Shown: piece after piece, positions 12,521 through 23,332 of the stretch
How positions within the stretch are numbered: position 1 is the stretch's first letter
Layout: every line of letters starts with the position of its first letter
From: Cryptomeria japonica
Taxonomy: Eukaryota > Streptophyta > Pinopsida > Cupressales > Cupressaceae
DNA length: 64,000 nt
Assembly: GCF_030272615.1 (NCBI RefSeq)
Contig: NC_081406.1
Span: forward strand, 190,328,891 to 190,392,890
Direction: 5' to 3'
The notes under the pieces: generated by a model
Told to the model about the DNA's origin: nothing
The model's database searches: none
Seen by the model: only the letters and a program-made list of their open reading frames with translations
Translations under genes and position numbers: made by a program

Positions 12521-14323
12521 TGTAGTGTCATAAATTGTACACCTTTAAATAGGGTGTCCAATTCCATGTTTTTTTAGCACTCATTTTGATATGTCTTATT
12601 ATATTATGCATTATAGGTCTCTCATATGAACTTAACTAATAATTAATTCAAAAATATGAGTCCTTCCTTGATTCTAGCCTCATCACACTCTCATTTGGGC
12701 CCTTAATATTAGGTGTTCCCTTTATCTTTTAATTATCCTAATTTATGATAGATGCTACCCTATTTTAAATCTTAGGACATGTTACCCCTACCTAAACATT
12801 ATATATTGTTGTACAAACTTAATTTTGGTATTAAAACCCTATTATCTTGCATTCCTCAAAAGTCGAGTTGAAAGTGTTGGGACAAGGTTGCTAAATGCCA
12901 CACAATCCCACACTTTCTATGTTTAATTTTGGGGGGATAATAAGATAGTTCTAACCTATTCAAATCTAGCTTCGTGCAAAAAGTGACAAATCTAGGTTGT
13001 CTATTCCTTAAATTAAACCTAGAATATCATATATAAGGCAATTCTTTTTCTCATTTGTGATATCTAGCAAACATATACCATATTAATTCAAAATTGGAGA
13101 TATCTTTATGAAATGAAGGTGCTACTTTCAGGAGAATTCCAAATCTATAAATTATTCATCATCAAATCTTCATCAACCATGGAAGCTTCAAGAGATATTG
13201 GAGGATAATAGGGAACTACTGACTGATGATTCTTGTACCTCTTCCTAAAGATTGGGTATGATTTTATATTATTCTCATATTTATGCACTTAAGCTTCAAA
13301 TCTGCATTTTATCATTCAAATTATGTGAATCATATGTTATTACATTCAAATCATATCATTTAGGGTTTTTCTCTAACACGTTTGAGTAGACTCTAGTTTA
13401 CATTTATGCATTTTAGCTCATGTTGATTTTATATTATTCTCATATTTATGCACTTAAGCTTAAAATTTGTATTTTATCATTCAAATTATGTGATTCATAT
13501 GTTATTACATTCAAATCATATCATTTAGGGTTTTTATCTAGCACATTTGAGTAGACTCCAACTTACAAGTATGCATTTTAGCTCATGTTAATCTAAGACA
13601 CACTTAAGGTTCAAGAGCACACATTATTCTAATTTTAATATTGGTTTCATAGAGGTGGAAATCACCGAAATCGGGGGTGGGGTTGACCAAGGAAAACCCC
13701 TATATAACCATCACTATACCCTCTTCCAGTCTTGCAGGTGTAGCTATAGGTTTTCAACAGATACAAGAAGAACTAGGAGTAATCAATAGATTGACATAGA
13801 TCCATATTCAAAAGTAGAGCCAGAAAAGCCCAAACTAGGACATTTTGGGTGACCTAGTCCAGGAACAAGGCACTATGGGTGCCTTGGTCCTCCAAAGTCT
13901 ACATCATATTTGAACAGGGAAAAGTATACTGTCTTGGGGAATCTCTAGTCAAATTTATGTGAGCATATCAGAGGACCAAAATAGGGTGCACCAGTCGAGT
14001 GAATTTAACCCCAAATTGCAGTTATAGGTGCACCTCTATATCTTATCTTCATTCCTACTCGTTACTAATTTTTTGTTTGCATATTAGTCTGTTATGACAT
14101 CTTTAGTTTATATTTAAATTTTACCTAGATCATAGTTTGATATCCTCTCAAATTGATACACTTTCTAGAGCAAGAGAGGAACAAAAGCCCTAAGTTACTA
14201 TTTGACTTTCTTTGACAAGAGGTAGTACAATTCATTCACATCTTTGTGGCTTTGTATTCCAATGTTTGTGTGAAAGTGGATCTTTGTCCTAATCCTTCCT
14301 AGCTCCATTTTTCATACAATACA
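12521..14323 (+). repeat. E2 5' LTR
   Basis: It starts TGTAGTGTCATAAATTGTAC and ends TTCATACAATACA. It aligns throughout with 24216-26125, for example around CTAGCCTCATCACACTCTCAT in both copies. It holds a private tandem duplication at 13261-13590. Confidence 0.8.
13261..13590 (+). repeat. 165-bp tandem duplication in the E2 5' LTR
   Basis: ATTTTATATTATTCTCATAT recurs at 13261 and 13426, and the two 165-bp units are nearly identical. The 3' LTR has one copy only (about 25210-25385), so the duplication arose in this LTR after insertion or in its source copy. Confidence 0.85.
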
Positions 14324-14340
14324 TTTTGGTGAACCCTACT
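14324..14340 (+). other. Possible primer-binding site of E2
   Basis: Just after the LTR comes TTTTGGTGAACCCTAC. E3 has a similar TTTTTGGTGAACACGAC after its 5' LTR (42043-42059, minus strand). The shared TGGTGAAC suggests a tRNA ending GUUCACCA as primer, but I cannot name the tRNA. Confidence 0.45.
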
Positions 14341-14708
14341 CATCTTACATTTGCAGAGTTTTTTATTTTTAGATCTGATTTTTACATGTCATTAGATGCA
14401 TTCATTCATTACTTATGTTCTTTCATTGCTTACATTATTTAGTTAATGGCTTAGTTTATGCACTTACACTTTTTAGCTAGTCACATTATAGCTTCATCAA
14501 ATGCATATGTACATGGTTTAGACATTAAGTTTCATTTCAAGGCATTGTTTGTTTCATTGGATTAGACATATAAAAAGGGACATTTTTAAATCTTTTCATG
14601 TTGCAATTTTTTTTTTCAAGGTGCTTCCCTAAACCCCATTCCATGTTGTCAATTCTAGGATGAAACGTCGGCCTTCAATCAACTTACGTCTTTACATTAT
14701 AGTAATTT

Positions 14709-14857
14709 TTAAATCATCTTATTATTATCAATCCCTCTATATATAAGAATATTTTGAGTCAAGAGGATGATTACACTAGAAAACTTGAAGCATTAATGAA
14801 GAGTGCTTGTCCCTATCCCAAAATTGATCCTATCCATGATGAAATTTTGGTGTAAGG
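14709..14857 (+). pseudogene. E2 Gag-like protein, part before the nested LTR
   Basis: A frame running into the nested LTR reads KNILSQEDDYTRKLEALMK and then PIHDEILV, followed by TAA inside the target duplication. The same frame continues at 19141 with EETINTSFNSLHPKNDVD. The frame is thus preserved across a 4.28-kb insertion, which confirms both the insertion edges and that this was coding sequence. The sequence upstream to 14324 is leader without a clear start codon. No known domain is recognised. Confidence 0.6.
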
Positions 14858-15570
14858 TGTAGTACCCCTGCCCTAATCAGACTTCTTAAACCCAGTTTAA
14901 CATTGGTTGACTTTTTAGTGGCCTACTTGGATGGTTGATATACCATGTTGTGATGTTATATTCAGGTATTATGCTTGATGTGTGTATCAGTGAATGTTGA
15001 TTACACATTGATTCTTATGTATGATTAGTTGTTCATTTGATTCGTGTTATTAACCTCGGGTTAAGACTTTCATTGAAAATATATATGTATGCATGTGTGG
15101 TTCGTTGTTGCAGGAGATTGCAGGTAAAAGTACCGAGTAGGTATGGGGTATCGTCTTCACCTGGCTTCGCAGGTCTGAGCGTGCCTTATTGGTCTGTTGG
15201 AATTGGATTAGGTAGCTGTAAGACCCTAGGTTTTACCCTAGTCGTGCTCAAGTGAGCATCGTCAGTCAGTTTCCCTGTTTTGTTGGGATGCAGGTCGTGT
15301 ATTTGTTTGGTGTTCTTGAGTTGCGTGTTGTGCGTTTGATAAAATTGATTATTAAATCCTAAGTATCTAATTAGATTAATTGTATTTTTACGCATTCCTA
15401 AATTAAAGGGACTAAATTAAATAGGACCCCTTTGTGTGATTAATCAATAAATCAAATTGTTTAATGCATATTACGAGCACATTTGATTTATTATATTTTC
15501 AATTGTGAATTGAATGATTTGTATGCATTGTTGTAAAAAGGTTAATTAGAAATTGGAAAATTAATATTTT

Positions 15571-15894
15571 GGTCCAAGGGGTTGAGCTTAGTTGGTTAAA
15601 GCATTGAGTTCTCAATGTGGAGACCCAAGTTCAACTCCCATGAGGGACACCTTTGTGTAGAATTCTAAGTTGTGACTCTTGGTCTTCCATTGGTTGTATT
15701 TGTCACATTGTTTAAAGTGGATTTCTAAGTTGTGACCCTTGGTCTTCCAATTGTTGTTTCTAGTTTGGTGCTCGAAATGAGCTAGTATTTGTAATAAGTT
15801 TGCTTGAATGGAGCTGGTATTTGTAATAAGTTTGTAACGTGGATGCTCAAATGAGCAAAAAATGAGCTTTGTGATTCTATGATACTTAATACAA
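15571..15894 (+). mobile_element. tRNA-derived SINE with 14-bp TSD
   Basis: A 324-bp insertion flanked by perfect AAAATTAATATTTT (15557-15570 and 15895-15908). The head has an A-box-like TGAGCTTAGTTGG near 15583 and a B-box GTTCAACTC at 15629-15637, with tRNA-like spacing and an anticodon-arm-like GAGTTCTCAATG between them. The body has two internal duplications: TTCTAAGTTGTGAC with CTTGGTCTTCCA at about 15663 and 15724, and GTATTTGTAATAAGTTTG at about 15785 and 15817. SINEs are transcribed by RNA polymerase III and mobilised by LINE machinery. Confidence 0.9.
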
Positions 15895-16769
15895 AAAATT
15901 AATATTTTACCCTCATTTGGCATTTTGAAATAGAAATGTTAGATAAAATTTATTTGAGAAAATCAAATTTTCGAAAGAAAAGTAATTTTTGAATATTAAT
16001 TTGATTGGAAATGATTTTTATTTGGTTAAAAAAATAATTTTAACCTAAAAATAGATTTTAGGTCAAAATTTCTTTTTAACCTATTTTTCTCATAAAGATT
16101 TTTTTTTTGGGGGGGAAGTTGTTTTGGGATGGAAAATTTTGGGGCATTTTTTGTTGGAAGAAATTCTTGAGCTTGCAAGTTGGGCTCTTCATCAAATCAC
16201 TTCCATGATTGCATATGGAGGTAGGATTCTTGTTGATTTCCTTTATTTTAAATAAATTTATTGATTTGTTTTGGAAGGAATTTGTGTTTGTTTTATTTGA
16301 AAAATCTTAATAGAGTTGTGGAATGAGGAAGAGTAGCAATGAGATTTCGAATTTATCCCTCCTTGATTTCATTTCCCATTTCCAAATCAATTTTTGGTTT
16401 GCTCAAATTGATTTCAAAATTGAAATTGGGTGTGGGTTTTAACTAAGAAATTTGTTGGTGTTTGGTACAATGGGAGTGGAGAATGCTTGAAATTTTGCCA
16501 ATTTGGGTATTTTGGCGTACTGGTAGTTTTCAAAACAAAAAAGAATGCATTCCCTGGCTTTTTCTGAGTTTTATGGTATTGAAGTTTATTGCTTTAAAAT
16601 AAAATTTATTTATTTTGGGATTCTAGAAAAATTGATTTTTTCTCAGAGATCCTTGTGTCTGTGTGCACATAAAATTTTGGGATTTGTTTTATTTTTTATT
16701 TTGTTTTTAAAAGTTAAATATAAAAAAAAATATGTATATATCTTTGGGCGTGGGGAGCCATGGCTCAAC

Positions 16770-16895
16770 CCATGACCTGCTGTGGTGACCATAGCCTGTG
16801 GCACCATGGCTGTGGAAACCACAGTCTGTGGAAACCATGACTATGGAGACCACAGTCCATGGAAACCACAGTTCATGGTAACCACAGATTGTGGG
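16770..16895. repeat. 16-17 bp minisatellite with ACCACAG and CCATGG cores
   Basis: About seven degenerate units such as GGAAACCACAGTCTGT, GGAGACCACAGTCCAT and GGAAACCACAGTTCAT lie head to tail in the nested LTR. CCATGG and CCACAG/CTGTGG give it local self-complementarity. Confidence 0.8.
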
Positions 16896-16994
16896 GTCCA
16901 CCTTCACTTGTTCTTTAAAAGTTATATATATATATATATTTAATGTTATTTAAAATATATTTAAATATATATTAAATATATGCTTGCAAAAAAA

Positions 16995-17260
16995 GAAATA
17001 ATATATGTTATTTGGAAAATTTTAGAAAAGAAATAATATATGTTATTTGGAAAATTTTAGAAAATGAAATAATATATGTTATTTGGAAAATTTTAGAAAA
17101 TGAAATAATATATGTTATTTGGAAATTTTAGAAATGAAAGAATATATTATTTGAGAAATTGGAAAAAAAAAAAAAAATATTATTTGTAAATTTTTGAAAA
17201 ATTAATTAATATATTATTTGGAAATTTTTGAAATAAAATAATATATTATTTGGGGAAATT
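16995..17260. repeat. 35-bp AT-rich minisatellite
   Basis: Units beginning GAAATAATATATGTTATTTG start at 16995, 17030, 17066 and 17102, then degenerate copies run to about 17260. Spacing is 34-36 bp. An (AT)n run near 16927 precedes it. Confidence 0.9.
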
Positions 17261-19140
17261 TGAAGATGGATAGATATAGTTAAAAATTTAATGACATTTT
17301 CTCTTAATGAAATATGAATATTAGATGAGAAAATACATTTATTAATGTTTTTTTTTTTAATGTATTGGAAAATAGGCAAGATCGTATAATTGCAATTTTG
17401 GTATTGAAATTATTATGTAATGGTGATTTTGTTCAAATATTGTATTTAAATTTAGATCAATTAGAAAACTTTGATTAATTTGTATTTTTAGCGATATGGA
17501 AAAATAATTGTCATTATAGATTAATGTTAATGCGTGTTTAATTTTTCTGTATTCGCATTTGATTTCAAAAATGGCAAGTCCTTGATTGTGAGTGTTGGAT
17601 ATTGTCATGTGGTTGATTGTAACTGGTCATGTCCTTGATCTCAAGTACTAGTTGATGTCATGTGGTTGATTTGTAACTGGTCATGTTTCTAGTCAGAGAA
17701 TTGTTAGTTGGTTATCTATGTGCAAGGGCTTGTTTGGCCAAGTGGTTTTCTATTGCTTGAACTACATATGCTAATCCTTGTGTTTACCTTGGTTTTGGGA
17801 GTTCGTCTGATTTATGGTCAAGTGTCATGTGGGAGAGTGGCTTTCGAGTGGGGGCCACGCCCAAAGTGGTAGCAGGGTAACCCATCGAAAGTGTGTCTAA
17901 ATAAGTGATAACTTAATGTATTATTAGGGAGTTTAGTAGATGAAAACACTAAGTAAGATAATTGTGCCTCACACATAGGATGAGTGCTAGTACAAACTCG
18001 GAATGCAGTGAGAAGGCCTAATATGGAAAACCAACAACCTTGTCTTCACGAAAGGATGTGTTGGGTCCACATGGGGCTTCGATGGGGCCAGAGGTTCGGG
18101 AAAGGTTGCCAGGGTAACCCAGTGGATGGGGCTGGGACCTATGAAGACCTGCTAGGGTAACCATACCAAGCTATGCGATGACACTCATCCCTTATGTTCA
18201 CTAGTGTGCAATTTGTGTTGTCTTCACTTAGAACACTATTGTGGAGTCATATTTGATTGCTTTTGCCTTTGAGAGTACCTGATATTCATGTTAGACCATG
18301 GGATGCTTATGATGGGTTGCGAAGACTTAGTTTCACTGATGCTCCAGTTGTTCTTTTGTATTTGCTCCATATCATGTTTCAGATGGATCCTCTTTCTTCT
18401 TCTTGGATCATTCATGTATCTTTTGGACCGATGTGGTCACATGTATTATTTGTTTCTATACGCCTTATTGGCCGGATGTAATTGATGTGAACCTTATGTA
18501 TTCTTCATCCTATTATTTATTAGAGGGGTCTTGCAGTTGAAGCAAACGTAGAGATGTAGCCCATTAGGGGTGAACTCCAATATCAATCTCATGTTGCGTG
18601 GTGCATGTGTTCATCTGGTTCATTTTATTTTGAATGTATGAATGTCATTATGGTCAAAATGTATAATGTAGATTAGATGATATTAGTCTTAAATGCATAT
18701 ATGAAGTTATCTAATTAGATGTAGTAATATGGATCATGAAGAATGTAGGTTTAGTATAATGCAAAGTATGTATGGAAATTAAATGTATGGGATATATTTT
18801 AATTTAAGAATGGATGTAATGTATGGTTAAATTGCATGAATGAACTTAATCATGTTATCTATATTTTAACCTATCGAATAAATTTAACCATTGTTTAAGT
18901 ATAATTATGTCATTAAGTTAATCAACTTAAATGGAGTTAATAGCGTGAGTTGAGTTAGTAATGAACCAAGTAATCACATTGGGAAACCCTTTAGGTATTA
19001 GTTAAGTCTTCCATTGTGTAATTTGAACTTATGTTAACTTAATGTATCATTATTCTCTTTTAACTTAAAAATATATGTATTTGCACTCTATTCTTGTGTT
19101 TTAGTTTTATCCCTTCGGGGTTTCCTGGTGGGACTTTACA

Positions 19141-19790
19141 TAAGAAGAGACTATCAACACTTCTTTTAATAGTCTCCATCCTAAGAATGATGTTGATATT
19201 TCTCCTAAAATGTACCTCCCTTGTAAGGATACTTTGGAACAAGATAATTCTATTAGGCTACAATGGTTCAATATCATTAACAATCCCCTCTATGAGGATT
19301 TCCATTTAACTCAGTCCAAAGACAATCGTATTCATAAAGAAGTGTTTAAGGTCGATAATCCTCTTTATGAAGCATGTGATGATTTTATCTCTACTAGACT
19401 TCCCTCAAATATTCCTAAACCACCTTTTTCTAAAATATTGATCAATAAGATACAGGTGAATGGTTATGAAACTTATAAGAAGCCTATTTTTAAGGGTGGT
19501 AGTAGTCGTCGAATCCCTCAATCTCCTAACAAACCTGTTATTGTTTCAAGGGTGATAGTAACTTTCAAATTACTCAAAATCCTAATAAATAGTTAAAAGA
19601 GGATATGGTCCTAAAAGTCCTTATGAGTATGTTGAAGAAATTGCCCAAAAAAATTACAATGTGGTTGCCCACATATAACACACAAAATAATAGGCAACCT
19701 GATCCTCCTTCTGTTATTCCTTCCTCTCTTTTGACTTCTCAACAAATACTTCCTCCAACACCTCGTCTTTCTCAACATCTTGGAAAATAA
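19141..19790 (+). pseudogene. E2 Gag-like protein, part after the nested LTR
   Basis: This continues the frame interrupted at 14857. Two NPLYE pentapeptides lie at 19282-19296 and 19357-19371, each beside acidic residues (NPLYEDFH, DNPLYEACDD). The frame shifts after about 19560. A Pro-rich stretch follows (19605-19790: PPSVIPSS, ILPPTPRLSQHL). No retrotransposon Gag domain or zinc knuckle is visible. E1 and E3 carry different sequence here, so this N-terminal part is specific to the E2 subfamily. Confidence 0.6.
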
Positions 19791-20555
19791 TATGATCTTA
19801 TTGAACAACTTCAAGCTAATCCCGCCAAGATATATTTTTGGGAGTGGATTCAAACTTCATCCACATATCATGGAATATTGCAAGATGCTTTAATGAAATT
19901 ATGTGTTCCCCCTGTCATTACACCTACAATTAATATGACTTCTTTGGTATATTGTATGTATATAGCTAAAGTTGACATTATGTTTGCTCAAGATGAGTTG
20001 CCTCCCAAAGACATTCAAAATCAATATGATCCTCTTATGATTGTTGTCCTCATTAATGGTAATGCTATAAGAATAATTTTGGTGGACAATGGATCTCGTC
20101 TTAATGTTTGTAGCATTAAACCGTTACATAAGATTAAAGTAGATACTTCTCTTATTCAACCTGATTCTCTTTCTATTTGCGGATTTGATAATGTTGCTAG
20201 AACTTCGGTAGGTACTATAACCTTTCCCATTAAGGTAGGTCTTGTTATTTTACCTACGCCTACCCAAGTCATGCCCAATAAACTTACTTGTAACCTTCCT
20301 TTAGGAAGACCTCAGATTCATACTATGCAAGTTATTCCTTCAATTAGTCATTGCAAAATCAAATTCATTTATGAAAATGAGATGTATACTTTAGAACCTA
20401 ACACAAATCTACAAGATTGCTTGCGAACCTCATCAGAATCTCAGAATCCTTTAAATTATTCAATTCCTTCTCCAATAGAAGTAGAAACACCATCTCCTCG
20501 TAAAGATACAACTTCACCTAAAGAGGTACTCTTAGAAGATGATTGGGGTCATTAG
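19791..20555 (+). pseudogene. E2 retropepsin (plant gypsy type)
   Basis: The open frame begins YDLIEQLQANPAKI, a block typical of the segment before the protease in plant gypsy polyproteins. Next come CVPPVITPTINM, DELPPKDIQNQYDP, the active-site region LVDNGSRLNV (20082-20096), IKVDTSLIQPDSLSICGFD, and LGRPQIHTMQVIPS (near 20304), which matches the GRPWIH-AVPSTLH segment of this family. The triad is D-N-G; Asn instead of Thr or Ser is known in related plant elements. The frame is open for about 255 codons from 19791 to 20555. The protease would cleave the Gag-Pro polyprotein in the particle. Confidence 0.8.
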
Positions 20556-20643
20556 ATTTTAAACCTTCTGAGAATATAAATTTCCTCCAATAGAGTCTAA
20601 GAACAAGGAAGATAAAATTGTAGAGCCCAAAATAGAGTCTTCT

Positions 20644-20937
20644 TTGTCTAAACAACTTAGTAATAATTTTGTGCTTGCTTCTAATTTAAACAATTCTTCT
20701 AGTTCATCTACTTATGACATTGATACATATGAATCCCCACCATCTCTTTCCGATATGACATCTCTTTATGGTTTGGGTTTCCACATTCTAGCTAAAAGTG
20801 GATGGAATGGCAATGGTTGTGGCATGAGTGAACAATAAATTAGAGTTCCTTTATAAAATCACATACATGAAGCATCATTTGGACTTGGATTTAATCGTTC
20901 AAATCCTACCAAAGCATCTCATAGACCATCTCTTAAT
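20644..20937 (+). pseudogene. G-patch domain after the E2 protease
   Basis: At 20776-20835 the frame reads GFHILAKSGWNGNGCGMSEQ, matching the G-patch glycine pattern G-x2-I/L-x3-G-W-x-G-x-G-x-G. It is followed, after TAA at 20836-20838, by a FGLGF segment in the same frame. G-patches occur C-terminal to the protease in some retroviruses and in plant gypsy elements, where they bind nucleic acid or recruit helicases. Two stops interrupt the frame between 20836 and 20880. Confidence 0.7.
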
Positions 20938-21739
20938 GTGAATGTTATATTTTATTCTCAATCTGTTCCTCAAGTTAATCTTCATTTCATTGATGAACCT
21001 TTACCTTCTATTCAATCTAAATCTCAACCATTTAGTAGTGATGATTTTAATATGTTAGATGAATCCCTTGACGAATTCATCTCAATTAAGACATCATCTA
21101 CATCTCTCAAAACTCATCCCACTCATAATAAAATTGTGATGATATGACAATCCTCTTTACGAGGCCTTACAAGAGGTTGATAGGATTGATAATCCCCTTT
21201 ATGAGTCTTTACCTTCTATTCATTCCAATACTTTACCTTATATAAATGAGGTCCCAATGAATTATACTTGTCCCTCTCCTAAAATTTCTCTTCTGGATGA
21301 TGAATTTTGTGTGCAAGAAGAGGATACCATTATCATTTCCTTCAATGAACTCCCTCTTGGAGATGAATCATTGAATAATGATGAATCTTCTCCAAAGGAC
21401 AATCTCCTCCATGATAATATTTTGGTGAAAGGGAAACATGACTCAGAGGCCTATTCTTCTCCTAGAGACTACTTTGTTGATCAAGACATTTCAATGCAAC
21501 ATCAGGATACTTGTTTTCTTGAAAGTATTTCTCCCAAAATTCAAGAAGAATTATTCACCTCCCAAATGGAATTGAATATTGTTAATAAATATGTGTATAC
21601 CCCAATAAATATCAATCATTATTCTTCCATTCATCCTTTTAGTGCTTCACAATATGCTTACACTACCAATCTCAATAAAGTTTGTGCTAAAAGTCCCCCC
21701 CCCCCCCCCATTACAATTTCATATGCATTGCAATATTGA
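20938..21739 (+). pseudogene. Acidic C-terminal region of the E2 protein with NPLYE motifs
   Basis: Two open stretches (20938-21147 and 21257-21739) in different frames. Two more NPLYE motifs lie at 21149-21163 and 21191-21205, each preceded by an Asp or Asp-equivalent codon. The rest is rich in Ser, Asp, Glu and Pro (SLDEFISI, DEFCVQEEDTII, ESSPKDNLLHDN) and ends with a Pro run over a C tract (21694-21703). No catalytic domain is seen. The position after PR and G-patch is where RT would start in an autonomous element. Confidence 0.55.
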
Positions 21740-22227
21740 CTTTGACATCCTTTTAAAACAATAATATAGTGGACACGATATAAAAATTATTGTCCCAATA
21801 GATCTTATATCTTATGGCACAAGTTTCCCTACTACTTTCTTGTCTACACACATTTCTTCACATGACATGAGAACAGTGCCTAATAACTCTCCTTTATGTA
21901 GAGAAGACCAAATCTTGTTAACATTTCCAAAAAACCATTTGATCACTTTTTCACCTTTGACTATACAAATTTATTTTGTGCTATTAATATTATAAGAGTT
22001 TCTACAATAATACTTCCAGTAAAGAAAAATTTGGGTAAACCCCTGAACTAGTCCTTGTCACATAGTTCAACCAAAATCCCACATTAAACCACCTACAAAG
22101 TAATTACTATAAAATATTACTACCTTGCCACCCTAAAATTTGGTAATTTCCAATTACAAACTTAACCAACATAAATTTTCTTCAAATAGAAAATGTCATC
22201 AAATCATACAAAAACTCAAGGATCTAT
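21740..22227 (+). other. Non-coding interval of E2
   Basis: About 490 bp between the last supported coding segment and the serial repeats. I see no gene or structured element. Confidence 0.5.
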
Positions 22228-22970
22228 TCTTGATTGTGAAGGTGTATATCCCCGTTGAGGGTCCCCTCCCTCTTTTTGGAACAAGTATCCCTAATGAGGA
22301 TCTTATCATTGATTTAGAAGTATGTATCCTTAATTAGGAACACTTCTTTAGTGTTGAAAGTCTATAATCATTCATCAAATCTTCCTCTTTCTTAAGGACC
22401 CAATTTCCATTTATTGAGTTGTATCTTTTATAATGCACCCTTCTATATTGTGGACGTGCATATCCCTACTGAGGATCTGATCCCTCTTATAGGAGAATGT
22501 ATCTTTGATGAGGATCTTTTCCTTATTTTAGAAGAGTGTGTCTTTTATGAACGATCTCTCTTTGGTTTTAAATGTGCATCCTTGTGTCCATGCTTGGGGG
22601 ACAAGAGCACTATTTCAATATTCTCCTTCTACCAAATATTGCCTATTCCTTTACTAAGTAGCATCTTTCATAAATTTTAGGTCCTTTATTGCATAGAATC
22701 TTCCTCCACGAGAGTACATGCATGTCCCTTCATTGGACCTATTCTTTGTTTGCAATGGTACATCTTTCATGATTGATCTCTCCTTAGTGAATGTTACTAA
22801 GAATATACTATTTTGCTAAATAATGGGAAGGTGTGTATTCTTTGTCTCCTTCCCCTTTAAAATATGTCATCCTTATTAAATATATCCTCTACTTTTGGGA
22901 GGAGGATATCTTTTGGTAAGGATCTCTTCCTCTGTACGAAGGATCCCTTTACACAGGTTGCAATATATCT
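22228..22970 (+). repeat. Degenerate serial repeat with TATCCCTANTGAGGATCT core
   Basis: Related units appear near 22239, 22284, 22320, 22460, 22498, 22540, 22766 and 22905: for example AAGTATCCCTAATGAGGATC, GCATATCCCTACTGAGGATC and ATGTATCTTTGATGAGGATC. Spacing is irregular, roughly 36-65 bp within clusters. Open frames here (22140-22337, 22414-22680) follow from the repeat and are not treated as genes. Confidence 0.65.
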
Positions 22971-23142
22971 CTTTTACAACTATCTTTTCCTTGCTCATAA
23001 GAGTTATGCCTCTTTAGCTTGGAGATATGTACATGGTTACTTAAAGGGTATCTACTTGGTGATGAATGTGTGTATCCTTTTTTCTATCTTTCTACCCAAG
23101 ACACAACATAGGGCTATACATCAAGGCCTCCTTGTTTCTTAT

Positions 23143-23315
23143 GTTCAATTCAAGTTGTGGATTTCCTTACATGCAATTCTTTTCTTGGTTATCATTTTTA
23201 AATTCAAATTGCAGATTTCCTTGCATACAATTCTTTTCTTGGTTATCCTTCTCAAATTAAAGTTGCATGTTTTCTTCCGTACAATGCTTTTCTTGGTTAT
23301 CCTTTTTAATTTGCA
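23143..23315 (+). repeat. 54-bp tandem repeat, three copies
   Basis: TTTCTTGGTTATC recurs at 23181, 23235 and 23289, exactly 54 bp apart, with flanking ATTTCCTT-CATACAATTC conserved. Because 54 is a multiple of three, it creates a spurious long Leu/Phe-rich open frame (22864-23343). Confidence 0.85.
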
Positions 23316-23332
23316 CTATTTTTGGATGAGCT

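Larger units (their letters stand above)
14858..19140 (+). mobile_element. Long gypsy-type single LTR nested in the E2 reading frame
   Basis: It begins TGTAGTACCCCTGCCCTAAT and ends TTTCCTGGTGGGACTTTACA. The flanks are TAAGG (14853-14857) and TAAGA (19141-19145), a 5-bp TSD with one transition. It is related to the LTR at 46504-62630: the starts (TGTACTGCCCCTTCCC), the internal CACCTGGCTTCGCAGGTCTG versus CACCTGGCTACACAGGTCTG, and the ends (GGCGGGCATTACA) all match. At 4.28 kb (3.95 kb without its SINE) it is unusually long for an LTR. It has no internal region, so it is a solo LTR. The open frame at 18257-18481 has no recognisable content. Confidence 0.8.
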
